Shown here: one piece after another, positions 1-5,469 of the stretch
How positions within the stretch are numbered: the stretch's first letter is position 1
How the letters are laid out: each line of letters begins with the position of its first letter
Assembly: GCA_012514865.1 (NCBI GenBank)
Contig: JAAYZO010000317.1
Coordinates: forward strand, 1 to 10,238
Reading direction: 5' to 3'
Source: Lentisphaerota bacterium
Lineage (GTDB): Bacteria; Verrucomicrobiota; Lentisphaeria; Oligosphaerales; JAFGRS01
Length of the DNA: 10,238 bases
Position numbers and translations under genes: made by a program
The notes under the pieces: model-generated
Database searches by the model: none
Seen by the model: the letters and a program-made list of their open reading frames with translations, nothing else
Told to the model about the DNA's origin: nothing

Positions 1-66
1 CGGCGTCGTGGGCGGTGTTTCACCCTGCCGTATCCGGCGCCCCGGGCGCCGGGGACCTGGCTGTAG
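1..66 (+). CDS. possible 3' tail of an upstream reading frame (truncated by window edge)
   Basis: Frame 1 is open from the window edge for 21 codons and stops at TAG 64-66. The peptide ends in FTLPYPAPRAPGTWL. Nothing in it identifies a family, and an open stretch this short is expected often by chance in DNA this rich in GC. A GC-rich inverted repeat lies inside it (34-42 against 44-52). The only reason to list it is that the intergenic, repeat-filled DNA begins shortly afterwards. It could equally be non-coding. Confidence 0.18.
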   Translation, partial: RRRGRCFTLPYPAPRAPGTWL

Positions 67-126
67 CATAAGGTTACGCGGGACACCTACAAAGCGCCTC
101 GACCGACTCGGGCGACCGGAGTTCCC

Positions 127-135
127 GGGGCGGGT
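127..135. repeat. 9-bp target site duplication of element copy A (partner 292-300)
   Basis: GGGGCGGGT stands immediately before the left end of element copy A and again, identical, immediately after its right end (292-300). The bases outside the 9-bp match differ on both sides, so the duplication is exactly 9 bp. This is the expected footprint of transposition by a DDE transposase. Confidence 0.75.
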
Positions 136-291
136 CAGGGCTGTCTGAAAGTCCGGTTCTGGCACCCCTTCAGGGTGCGTGGTGTGTGGGTTTACGGTTC
201 CGGGGGTCGTGCTGCGCGCGACCCCCGGCTACGATCTGGCACCCCTTCAGGGTGACCAGGTGAACACTGACGTGATCTTCGATCAGCCCTG
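136..291 (+). mobile_element. MITE-like element, copy A (156 bp, intact ends)
   Basis: This is a short non-coding element that begins CAGGGCTGtctGAA and ends TTCgatCAGCCCTG, so the outer 8 bp form a perfect terminal inverted repeat and the match resumes after three bases. It is flanked by a perfect 9-bp direct repeat. Inside are two copies of a 20-bp direct repeat (158-177 and 235-254), each able to form a CACCC/GGGTG hairpin. Between them is a 10-bp perfect stem (200-209 with 219-228, loop of 9). Over the 154 bp at 136-289 it differs from copy C at about 7 positions. It encodes no credible protein, so it would have to be moved by a transposase elsewhere in the genome. From memory, CAGGG ends and an 8-10 bp duplication suit the ISAs1 family; that assignment is inference. 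Confidence 0.8.
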
Positions 292-320
292 GGGGCGGGT
301 TGCGCGGCGGCCGCCTGAAG

Positions 321-476
321 CAGGGCGATTGGAGGTCCGGCGACGGGCCCCCTTCAGGGTGCGCGGTTCGTGGGTTCGGGTTTCCGTGGGTCGTGATCTA
401 GCGCGACCCCCGGCGACGATCTGGCACCCCTCCAGGGCGGCCGGGTGAGCGCTGACGCGATCATCGATCAGCGCTG
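321..476 (+). mobile_element. MITE-like element, copy B (156 bp, diverged)
   Basis: This second copy lies 29 bp after copy A in the same orientation. It has the same total length, with one small deletion and one compensating insertion relative to copy C, and is roughly 80 percent identical by eye. The left end has decayed (CAGGGCGATTGGA) while the right end reads TCGATCAGCGCTG. The central stem around GGGTCG/CGACCC and the second CTGGCACCCC repeat (421-430) are still visible. No target duplication is recognisable (312-320 against 477-485 match at 4 of 9 positions). The divergence indicates an older insertion than copies A and C. Confidence 0.72.
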
Positions 477-517
477 GGCGAGCGGCCGGGCTCAGGGCAG
501 GCCCGGGAGCGCGTGGC

Positions 518-523
518 TATAGT
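518..523 (+). promoter_or_regulatory. candidate -10 box for zur
   Basis: TATAGT sits 74 bp before the zur start in otherwise very GC-rich sequence and resembles the -10 candidates before znuA and aroA. No convincing -35 hexamer lies 16-18 bp upstream, so this is a weak call. No Zur-box-like palindrome is visible between copy B and zur, so autoregulation is not suggested here. Confidence 0.35.
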
Positions 524-597
524 AGGGGCCAGGCCGGGTGGCACGGAACCGCGGGCGCGGCTGACGGCACCGACGCGGCAGGGAGCGACGCACCGAC

Positions 598-1053
598 GTG
601 ATGGCCAAAGAACAGAGCCAGCGCCTCCTCGACGAAGCCGAGGGCTACTGCCGGCGTCATGGGCTACGCCTGACGCCGGGCCGGCGGCGGGTGCTCGCGA
701 TGCTCGCCGAGCGCGCCGAGGCGATGAAGGCCTACGACCTCCTCGACAGCCTGACCCGGCCGGGCGAACGCGTCATGCCGCCGGTCGTCTACCGCGCCCT
801 CGACTTCTGGGTCAGCCACGGCTTCGTACACCGCATTGCCTCGCTCAATGCCTACGTCGTCTGCGGCCATCCCCTGCACAACCACGGCTGCCAACTGCTG
901 ATCTGCAGCCACTGCGGCCAGGCCCTCGAGGTCTGCAACCTCCGCCTCCGCGAGGCCATCCTCGAGACCGCCCGCGCCAGCGGCTTCCACTTCGAGAAGG
1001 TCGCTCTGGAGATCCACGGGCGCTGCCCGCGCTGTCAGGGCAGGGCTGTTTGA
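598..1053 (+). CDS. zur: zinc uptake regulator Zur (Fur family)
   Basis: Zur is a zinc-responsive DNA-binding repressor of the Fur family, acting in the cytoplasm as a dimer. The 151-residue product has the usual winged-helix N-terminal half (LTPGRRRVLAML near residue 25, and VVYRALDFW near 63). Counted from GTG 598, the structural zinc ligands are C103xxC106 (CSHC) and C143xxC146 (CPRC). H78, C89, H96 and E111 fall at or within one position of the regulatory zinc site of E. coli Zur. The zinc pairing, and its position directly before znuACB, favour Zur over Fur or PerR. The start is uncertain: GTG 598 is followed at once by ATG 601, and the only Shine-Dalgarno-like stretch (AGGGAG, 580-585) is 12 nt from the GTG. 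The last codons AGG GCT GTT TGA (1042-1053) belong to an inserted mobile element. Without it the protein would end QGAAAPAP, with a stop at 1225-1227. All metal ligands lie before the insertion, so function is probably retained. Confidence 0.9.
   Translation: MMAKEQSQRLLDEAEGYCRRHGLRLTPGRRRVLAMLAERAEAMKAYDLLDSLTRPGERVMPPVVYRALDFWVSHGFVHRIASLNAYVVCGHPLHNHGCQLLICSHCGQALEVCNLRLREAILETARASGFHFEKVALEIHGRCPRCQGRAV
1032..1040. repeat. 9-bp target site duplication of element copy C (partner 1197-1205)
   Basis: CTGTCAGGG ends the zur sequence to the left of copy C and recurs, identical, directly to its right at 1197-1205. The match happens to extend by a few bases on either side, giving 12 identical bases at 1030-1041 and 1195-1206. 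The 9-bp register is chosen because it gives a 156-bp element, as in copy A. Confidence 0.75.
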
Positions 1054-1196
1054 AAGTCCGGTTCTGGCACCCCTTCAGGGTGCGTGGTGTGTGGGTTCGC
1101 GGTTCCGGGTGTCGTGCTGCGCGCGACCCCCGGCTACGATCTGGCACCCCTTCAGGGTGACCAGGTGAGCGCTGACGCGATCTTCGATCAGCCCCG
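1041..1196 (+). mobile_element. MITE-like element, copy C, inserted in the 3' end of zur
   Basis: This is a 156-bp copy in the same orientation as A, with about 147 of 154 positions identical over the body. The left end is CAGGGCTGTTTGAA. The right end is TTCGATCAGCCCCG, which needs one T-to-C change from the CAGCCCTG end of copy A. The internal 20-bp direct repeats are at 1063-1082 and 1140-1159. The central stem carries one mismatch compared with A. The first 13 bases of the element are translated as the end of Zur and supply its TGA stop (1051-1053). The element pushes the znu promoter about 165 bp further from the zur body but leaves the -35 hexamer intact. Confidence 0.82.
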
Positions 1197-1223
1197 CTGT
1201 CAGGGCGCGGCGGCGCCGGCGCC

Positions 1224-1251
1224 TTGACAGCGGCGGCGGCGGGGGTATGCT
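1224..1251 (+). promoter_or_regulatory. sigma70-type promoter of znuACB
   Basis: TTGACA (1224-1229) is a perfect -35 hexamer, followed after 16 bp by TATGCT (1246-1251) as the -10. Transcription would start near 1258, leaving a leader of about 58 nt before znuA. The -35 overlaps the TGA at 1225-1227 that would have ended zur before the element inserted, so the promoter was once tucked into the zur stop codon. Confidence 0.75.
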
Positions 1252-1260
1252 AGTCGCATT

Positions 1261-1273
1261 GTTACACTATAAC
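1261..1273 (+). promoter_or_regulatory. Zur box (operator) of znuACB
   Basis: GTTACACTATAAC is an imperfect palindrome with GTTA/TAAC arms. It differs at one position from the core GTTATANTATAAC known for gammaproteobacterial Zur operators. It lies right after the predicted transcription start, where bound Zur would block RNA polymerase. A zur gene directly upstream and zinc transport genes directly downstream support the reading. Confidence 0.75.
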
Positions 1274-1315
1274 GCTCCGGGCCGGCGGTCTGTCGGCCTG
1301 GCGGAGGTCATGGCC

Positions 1316-2212
1316 ATGCGGGCGCGGTGTCTGGCGGGTCTTCTGGGTCTGGTGGTGGGGCTGGCCGGTCTGCGGGTCGCGGCGGCCGAGCCATTGCGGG
1401 TGACGGTGAGCATACCGCCGTTGCAGGGTCTGGCGGCGCGTCTGGGTGGCGACCGTGTGGCGGTGTCGTCCTTCATGAACGAGACGCAGGATCCGCACAC
1501 CTTCTCGCCGTCGCCGCGGGCGGTGGCGTCGCTGGGTCGGAGCGCCCTGCTCTTCACGGTCGGGATCGACTTTGAGGCGGCGGTCTGCGAGAAGATCCGT
1601 CAGGCGTTTCCCGGTGTTGAGATTGTGGATGTCAGCGCCGGCCTGTCGCGGTCGCCGGGGGTAGCCTGCAGCGGTCACGGCCACGAGGGCCACGACCACG
1701 CGGCGCATGACCACGACGCCGTGAGCGACCCGCATCTGTGGCTGTCGGTGCCGAATCTCCTGCACATGGCCGGTCGCATGGCCGAGGCCTTGGAGCGTCG
1801 TCTCCCGGAGCAGCGTCAGGCCATCGCCGCGAATCTGGCCGCGCTGCGGCAGGAGTACGAGGCGGCGCATGCGGACTACGCCCGGCGTCTGGAGGGCCTG
1901 CGCGGGGCGGTGTTATACGTCTATCATCCCTCGTTCGGCTACTTCGCCCGGGACTACGGCCTGGTGCAGCAGGCGGTCGAGATCGACGGCAAGTCGCCCT
2001 CGCCGCGGCAGCTCTCGGCGCTGATTGCGCAGGCCGGCGAGGCGAAGGTCCGCATGATTGTGGTACAGCCGCAGTTCCCGCAGCGTTCCGCGCAGATTCT
2101 CTCCGAGCGCATTGGCGGTCAGGTCATCGCGATCAACCCGCTGAGCGCGGATCCGCTCGGTGCGATAGGCCAGGCGGTCGCGGCCCTGGAGCGGACGCGG
2201 GGAGCGCGTTGA
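1316..2212 (+). CDS. znuA: zinc ABC transporter, periplasmic substrate-binding protein ZnuA
   Basis: This is a cluster A-I metal-binding protein that captures zinc in the periplasm and delivers it to ZnuB. The 298-residue product starts with a Sec signal peptide (MRARCLAGLLGLVVGLAGLRVAAA, cleavage likely after residue 24). No lipobox cysteine is seen at the cleavage site. Zinc-ligand candidates are H61 (DPHTFSPSP), H140 (DPHLWLS), H204 (YVYHPSFGYF) and an acidic residue near D279. A histidine/aspartate-rich loop at about 121-133 (HGHEGHDHAAHDH) is the charged loop typical of zinc-specific members and separates it from manganese-binding relatives. ATG 1316 is chosen because GGAGG (1303-1307) is 8 nt upstream. 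ATG 1310 would leave only 2 nt, and the further upstream ATG overlaps the -10 box. It is the first gene of the Zur-controlled znuACB operon, 18 bp before znuC. Confidence 0.92.
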   Translation: MRARCLAGLLGLVVGLAGLRVAAAEPLRVTVSIPPLQGLAARLGGDRVAVSSFMNETQDPHTFSPSPRAVASLGRSALLFTVGIDFEAAVCEKIRQAFPGVEIVDVSAGLSRSPGVACSGHGHEGHDHAAHDHDAVSDPHLWLSVPNLLHMAGRMAEALERRLPEQRQAIAANLAALRQEYEAAHADYARRLEGLRGAVLYVYHPSFGYFARDYGLVQQAVEIDGKSPSPRQLSALIAQAGEAKVRMIVVQPQFPQRSAQILSERIGGQVIAINPLSADPLGAIGQAVAALERTRGAR

Positions 2213-2230
2213 GCTTAAGGAGGGTCGGCC

Positions 2231-2989
2231 ATGGCCAGACCGCCGCCCTGCGGCTATCGACACGACCTGAGCGGCCCGGTGGTCAGCTTTGCGGGGGTGT
2301 CCTTCCGCTATCCGAGTTCGGGGCCGGTGCTGCGCGATGTCAGCCTGGCCATCCCGCCGCAGTCGCACACCTGCATCATCGGCCCGAACGGCGGCGGCAA
2401 GACCACGCTGTTGCGGCTGATGCTCGGCCAGTTGACGCCGGAGGCGGGCGAGATCCGGGTGATGGGCTGTCCGCCGCACCGCGCCTGCAAGCATGTCGGC
2501 TACGTGCCGCAGCACACCGTGCTGCGCCGCGGCTTTCCGATCACGGTCGGCGAGGTGGTCCTGACCGGCTGTATCGACCGGCACTGGCTGGGCTGGCATC
2601 GCCCGTCGTGCGGTGCGGATGCCGAGGCGGTGATGGCCGAGCTGCAGATCACGGATCTGCGCCGGCGGCCGTTTGACCAGCTCAGCGGCGGCCAGCGCCA
2701 GCGCGTCCTGATCGCACGCGCCCTGGTCGGCAATCCGTCGCTGCTCCTGCTGGACGAACCGACGGCCAATATCGACCCGGCGGTGGGGCGGCTGGTGCGT
2801 GACCTCCTGGCCAACCTCAGCCGGCGCCTGGCGGTGGTGACCGTCTCGCACGACCTGGACTACCTCTCGACGCGTCTCGACCGCGTCTTCTTCGTCGACC
2901 ACCGCCTGCGCGAGGTCGCGCCGGAGGCGGTGACCTCGGAGGCGGTCTGGCAGCTCTTCCGCCATCGCGAACCGGGAGCCGTGTCATGA
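2231..2989 (+). CDS. znuC: zinc ABC transporter, ATP-binding protein ZnuC
   Basis: This is the cytoplasmic ATPase subunit that powers zinc import through ZnuB. The 252-residue protein shows all ABC landmarks in order: Walker A GPNGGGKT (51-58), Q-loop Q94 (YVPQ), signature LSGGQ (151-155), Walker B LLLLDE (171-176) and H-loop H207 (VSHD). The length is normal for the metal-type ABC ATPases. ATG 2231 has a strong ribosome-binding site, AAGGAGGG (2217-2224), 6 nt upstream. The stop overlaps the znuB start in an ATGA arrangement (2986-2989), so translation of the two is probably coupled. Zinc specificity is inferred from the operon and its Zur box, because ATPase sequences of zinc and manganese systems look alike. 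Confidence 0.93.
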   Translation: MARPPPCGYRHDLSGPVVSFAGVSFRYPSSGPVLRDVSLAIPPQSHTCIIGPNGGGKTTLLRLMLGQLTPEAGEIRVMGCPPHRACKHVGYVPQHTVLRRGFPITVGEVVLTGCIDRHWLGWHRPSCGADAEAVMAELQITDLRRRPFDQLSGGQRQRVLIARALVGNPSLLLLDEPTANIDPAVGRLVRDLLANLSRRLAVVTVSHDLDYLSTRLDRVFFVDHRLREVAPEAVTSEAVWQLFRHREPGAVS

Positions 2990-3855
2990 GCGACCTCTGG
3001 CGGCAGATGTTCGTGCCGGGCGGTATCCTCTTCCTGCCCCTGCTGGTCGGCCTCACCGGCAGCCTGACCTTTGGCGTGGTGGGCGCCTACGTCACGGTCC
3101 GTCGCATCACCTACGTCGCCGCGGCCATCAGCCACTCGGTCCTGGCGGGGATCGGCGCCGCGGTGTTCCTGCGTCACCACGCCGGCTGGGAGTGGTGCAC
3201 GCCGATGCTCGGTGCCTTCGTGGCGGCTCTTCTGGCGGCCCTGATCATCGGCCGGGTGACCGTGGCGGCCGAGCACCTTGCCGACTCGGTGATCAGCGCC
3301 GTGATGGTCCTGGGCATGGCGGCGGGGCTGCTCTTTCTGGCGCGCACGCCGGGGTACTTCAGCCCGATGAGCGTGCTCTTCGGCGACATCCTCCTGGTGT
3401 CGTCGCACGACCTGGTGGTGATCGGCCTGGTCAATGCCGCCACGGCCCTGACCGGTGTGCTCTTCTACCGCAAGTTCCTGGCGGTGTGTTTTGACGAGGA
3501 GTACGCGCGGCTGCGCGGCCTGCGCTCCGAGGGCTACGCCCTGCTATTGCTGGTGCTGGCGGCGCTGACGGTGGTGGCGATGATGCAGATCGTCGGGATT
3601 GTGATGGTCATCGCCCTGCTGACCCTGCCGGCGATGACCGCCCTGCTCTTCTGCCGGCGGCTCTGGCAGTGCATGCTGGCCGGCGGGCTGCTGTGCGCGC
3701 TGTGCGTGGTGGCAGGCCTGGCACTGAGCTACCGCACCGACCTCCCGAGCGGCCCGGTCATCGTGGCCCTTTCCGGGGCCTTATACCTCGTGGCGGCGGG
3801 GGCCATGGCGCTGGGCCGCCTCGGCCGGAGCCGGGCAGCGACGCCAGGCGCCTGA
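2986..3855 (+). CDS. znuB: zinc ABC transporter, membrane permease ZnuB
   Basis: This is the inner-membrane permease of the zinc importer, in the ABC-3 family. The 289 residues are very hydrophobic, with about eight membrane segments. The first is near residues 12-35 (GGILFLPLLVGLTGSLTFGVV), and later ones are around 200-225 (VVAMMQIVGIVMVIALLTLP) and 262-280 (VIVALSGALYLVAAGAMAL). AAAISHSVLAGIGAAVF (about 46-62) resembles the conserved cytoplasmic region of this family that contacts the ATPase. It is the third and last gene of the operon and its start overlaps the znuC stop by 4 bp. A hairpin begins 33 bp after its stop. Confidence 0.92.
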   Translation: MSDLWRQMFVPGGILFLPLLVGLTGSLTFGVVGAYVTVRRITYVAAAISHSVLAGIGAAVFLRHHAGWEWCTPMLGAFVAALLAALIIGRVTVAAEHLADSVISAVMVLGMAAGLLFLARTPGYFSPMSVLFGDILLVSSHDLVVIGLVNAATALTGVLFYRKFLAVCFDEEYARLRGLRSEGYALLLLVLAALTVVAMMQIVGIVMVIALLTLPAMTALLFCRRLWQCMLAGGLLCALCVVAGLALSYRTDLPSGPVIVALSGALYLVAAGAMALGRLGRSRAATPGA

Positions 3856-3888
3856 GGCCAGGGGCGCCCCGGCGAACTCCTCCCGAGT

Positions 3889-3914
3889 AGGTTCACCGCG
3901 CCGTCGGTGAACCT
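3889..3914 (+). terminator. hairpin after znuB, probable end of the znuACB transcript
   Basis: AGGTTCACCG (3889-3898) is perfectly complementary to CGGTGAACCT (3905-3914) across a 6-nt loop. No run of T follows (the next bases are TGGGCC), so it is not a classical intrinsic terminator. It may work as a U-poor terminator or as a 3'-end stabilising stem. Being a perfect palindrome in an intergenic gap, it could instead be a protein-binding site. Confidence 0.5.
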
Positions 3915-3969
3915 TGGGCCACGGACGACGCCGCGGCCCTACGTGCCGGTCGCCCGATCTGGGGCGGCC

Positions 3970-4048
3970 CAGGGCTGTTTGAAAGTCCGGTTCTGGCACC
4001 CCTCCAGGGTGACCGAGTGAGCGCCGCCGCGATCTTCAAACTGCCCTG
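3970..4048 (+). mobile_element. MITE-like element, copy D (79-bp half-length form)
   Basis: This is the short form of the element, in the same orientation as the others. It is collinear with copy C except that 77 bp are absent, namely the central stem plus one of the two 20-bp direct repeats. About 69 of 77 aligned positions agree. Its ends are the most symmetrical of the set: CCCAGGGCTGTTTGAA (3968-3983) and TTCAAACTGCCCTGGG (4035-4050) are complementary at 15 of 16 positions. A CACCC/GGGTG hairpin (3997-4001 with 4007-4011) sits in the middle. The flanking 9-mers (3961-3969 and 4049-4057) agree at 6 of 9 positions, which could be a decayed target duplication or chance. Confidence 0.75.
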
Positions 4049-4086
4049 GGGACAGGCGGGTGGGGGGTGCCGTGCGGGCCGGTTCA

Positions 4087-4099
4087 GGGTATAGTACCC
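4087..4099 (+). promoter_or_regulatory. candidate aroA promoter -10 within a small palindrome
   Basis: TATAGT (4090-4095) lies about 100 bp before the chosen aroA start, inside the dyad GGGTA-TAG-TACCC. The -35 position (about 4067-4072, GTGCCG) is a poor match. The run of A and T here stands out against the GC-rich surroundings, which is the main support. The dyad could be an operator, but no known regulator is suggested. The rest of the 3856-4194 gap holds the hairpin and element copy D, and I see no small gene in it. Confidence 0.4.
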
Positions 4100-4194
4100 T
4101 TTTCGGCAGTGACGACACGGCCGACGGCGCCGCCGGTACGGGGGGGCGGCCGGGGCCTTCAGGACAGCGAACCACCCCCGACGAGGGTCTGCCT

Positions 4195-5469
4195 GTGCAC
4201 CAGCGGCCGTTGCGAGGAACCTTCCGGCCACCCGGCGACAAGTCGTTGTCGCACCGCGTGGCGCTGTTTTCACTCCTGGCTGAGGGCACCTGCGAGGTGC
4301 ACTCGTATGCCGACTGCCAGGACTGCGCCAGCAGCCTGGAGGCGGTCCGCCGCCTCGGCGGCACGGCCGAGCCGTCGGGCGCCGCCTGGCGCCTGCGCGG
4401 CGCCGGGGGGCGGCTGCGCAGCGGCGTCGACATCGACTGCGGCAACTCGGGCACGACCATGCGGCTTCTGCAGGGCATTCTGGCTGGCCAGGACGGCACC
4501 TGGCGCCTCGACGGCGACGACTCGCTGCGTCGGCGGCCCATGGAACGCGTCGCCGGGCCGCTGCGGCAGATGGGCGCCCGCATCGAGACCTGCGACGGGC
4601 ACGCCCCGGTGACGGTCCACGGCGCCCGCCTGCGCGGCGTCGAGGTGGCCCTCCCGGTCGCCAGCGCCCAGGTCAAGAGCGCGATCCTCCTGGCCGGCCT
4701 GCAGGCGAGCGGCGTGACGCGTGTCAGCGAGCCGGCGGCGAGCCGTGACCACAGCGAGCGTCTGTTGCGCGCCTGGGGTGCAGCGGTCGAGAGTGTTGGG
4801 GAGGGCGTGTCGATCCGGCCCGGCCGGCTGGCTCTGCCGGCGAGCTTCACCGTGCCCGGCGATGCCAGCGGCGCGGCCTTCTTCATCTGCGGCGCGGTGA
4901 TCATCCCCGGTAGCGCGGTCACGGCCAGCGAGGTCCTTCTCAACCCCTCCCGCATCGGCTGGCTGGAGGTCCTGCGGGGCTTCGGCGCGACCGTGACCAG
5001 CACGGTGGAGCGCGAGATTCCCGAGCCCATGGGGCGCATCCACGCCGCGACGGCCGGCGGTCTGAAGGCGCTGGAGGTCCCGGCGGCGGTGGCGCCGAAC
5101 ATCATCGACGAGATTCCGATTCTGGCGGTGGTGGCGACGCAGGCGCGCGGCACGACCCGCTTCCGTGAGGTCGGCGAGCTGCGCGTCAAGGAGTGCGACC
5201 GCCTGGCCGCGATCGAGACCGAGCTGCGGCGCTTCGGCGCGGCAGTGCGGGCCGAGGGCGACGACCTGGTCATCGACGGCCCGACGCCGCTGCGGGCACC
5301 TGGCGAGACCTGCGAGAGCTACGGCGATCACCGCATCGCCATGGCCCTGCGCATCGCCGCGCAGCTCTGCGACGGCCCGGTGGCTATCCGTGACGAGGGC
5401 TGCGCCGCCGTCAGCTACCCGCGCTTCGCCGAGACCCTGGCCGCACTGACCGCCGGAGACGGCCGATGA
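4195..5469 (+). CDS. aroA: 3-phosphoshikimate 1-carboxyvinyltransferase (EPSP synthase)
   Basis: AroA joins phosphoenolpyruvate to shikimate 3-phosphate, the sixth step of the shikimate pathway, in the cytoplasm. Family motifs appear in order: PGDKSLSHR near the N-terminus, DCGNSGTTMRLL, LDGDDSLRRRPM, SAQVKSAILLAGL, PGDASGAAFF, DEIPILAV, RVKECDRL and YGDHRIAMA. The frame is open further upstream from GTG 4060, but that extension is low-complexity and crosses the probable -10 box. GTG 4195 has GAGGG (4183-4187) 7 nt before it and gives 424 residues, the usual length, beginning just ahead of the first conserved motif. The stop overlaps the next gene by 4 bp (ATGA), so aroA and the kinase/synthase fusion form an operon. 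Confidence 0.93.
   Translation: MHQRPLRGTFRPPGDKSLSHRVALFSLLAEGTCEVHSYADCQDCASSLEAVRRLGGTAEPSGAAWRLRGAGGRLRSGVDIDCGNSGTTMRLLQGILAGQDGTWRLDGDDSLRRRPMERVAGPLRQMGARIETCDGHAPVTVHGARLRGVEVALPVASAQVKSAILLAGLQASGVTRVSEPAASRDHSERLLRAWGAAVESVGEGVSIRPGRLALPASFTVPGDASGAAFFICGAVIIPGSAVTASEVLLNPSRIGWLEVLRGFGATVTSTVEREIPEPMGRIHAATAGGLKALEVPAAVAPNIIDEIPILAVVATQARGTTRFREVGELRVKECDRLAAIETELRRFGAAVRAEGDDLVIDGPTPLRAPGETCESYGDHRIAMALRIAAQLCDGPVAIRDEGCAAVSYPRFAETLAALTAGDGR

Noticed and set aside
34..52. GC-rich inverted repeat near the left edge as a terminator
   Set aside because: The arms (34-42 and 44-52) are nearly contiguous, no T run follows, and the only possible upstream reading frame ends after it at 66.
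179..448. Open frame of 89 codons across element copies A and B
   Set aside because: It runs through two repeat copies and the spacer between them, has no ribosome-binding site and no recognisable family. It is a by-product of GC-rich DNA.
136..476. CRISPR array suggested by regularly repeated CTGGCACCCC motifs
   Set aside because: The repeats are part of a 156-bp unit with terminal inverted repeats and flanking duplications. Spacing is not that of repeat-spacer units, and no cas genes are present.
513..1160. Open frame of 215 codons overlapping zur and copy C
   Set aside because: It is out of frame with zur, dominated by proline and arginine, and crosses a mobile element. The Zur frame explains this region with clear family motifs.
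4100..4194. Attenuator or leader peptide before aroA
   Set aside because: The leader of about 95 nt is GC-rich and can fold, but I see no short frame rich in Phe, Tyr or Trp codons and no terminator with a T run.
3939..5273. Long minus-strand frame (444 codons) opposite aroA
   Set aside because: Low-complexity Arg/Ser/Pro composition antisense to an unmistakable EPSP synthase. Long antisense frames are expected at this GC content.
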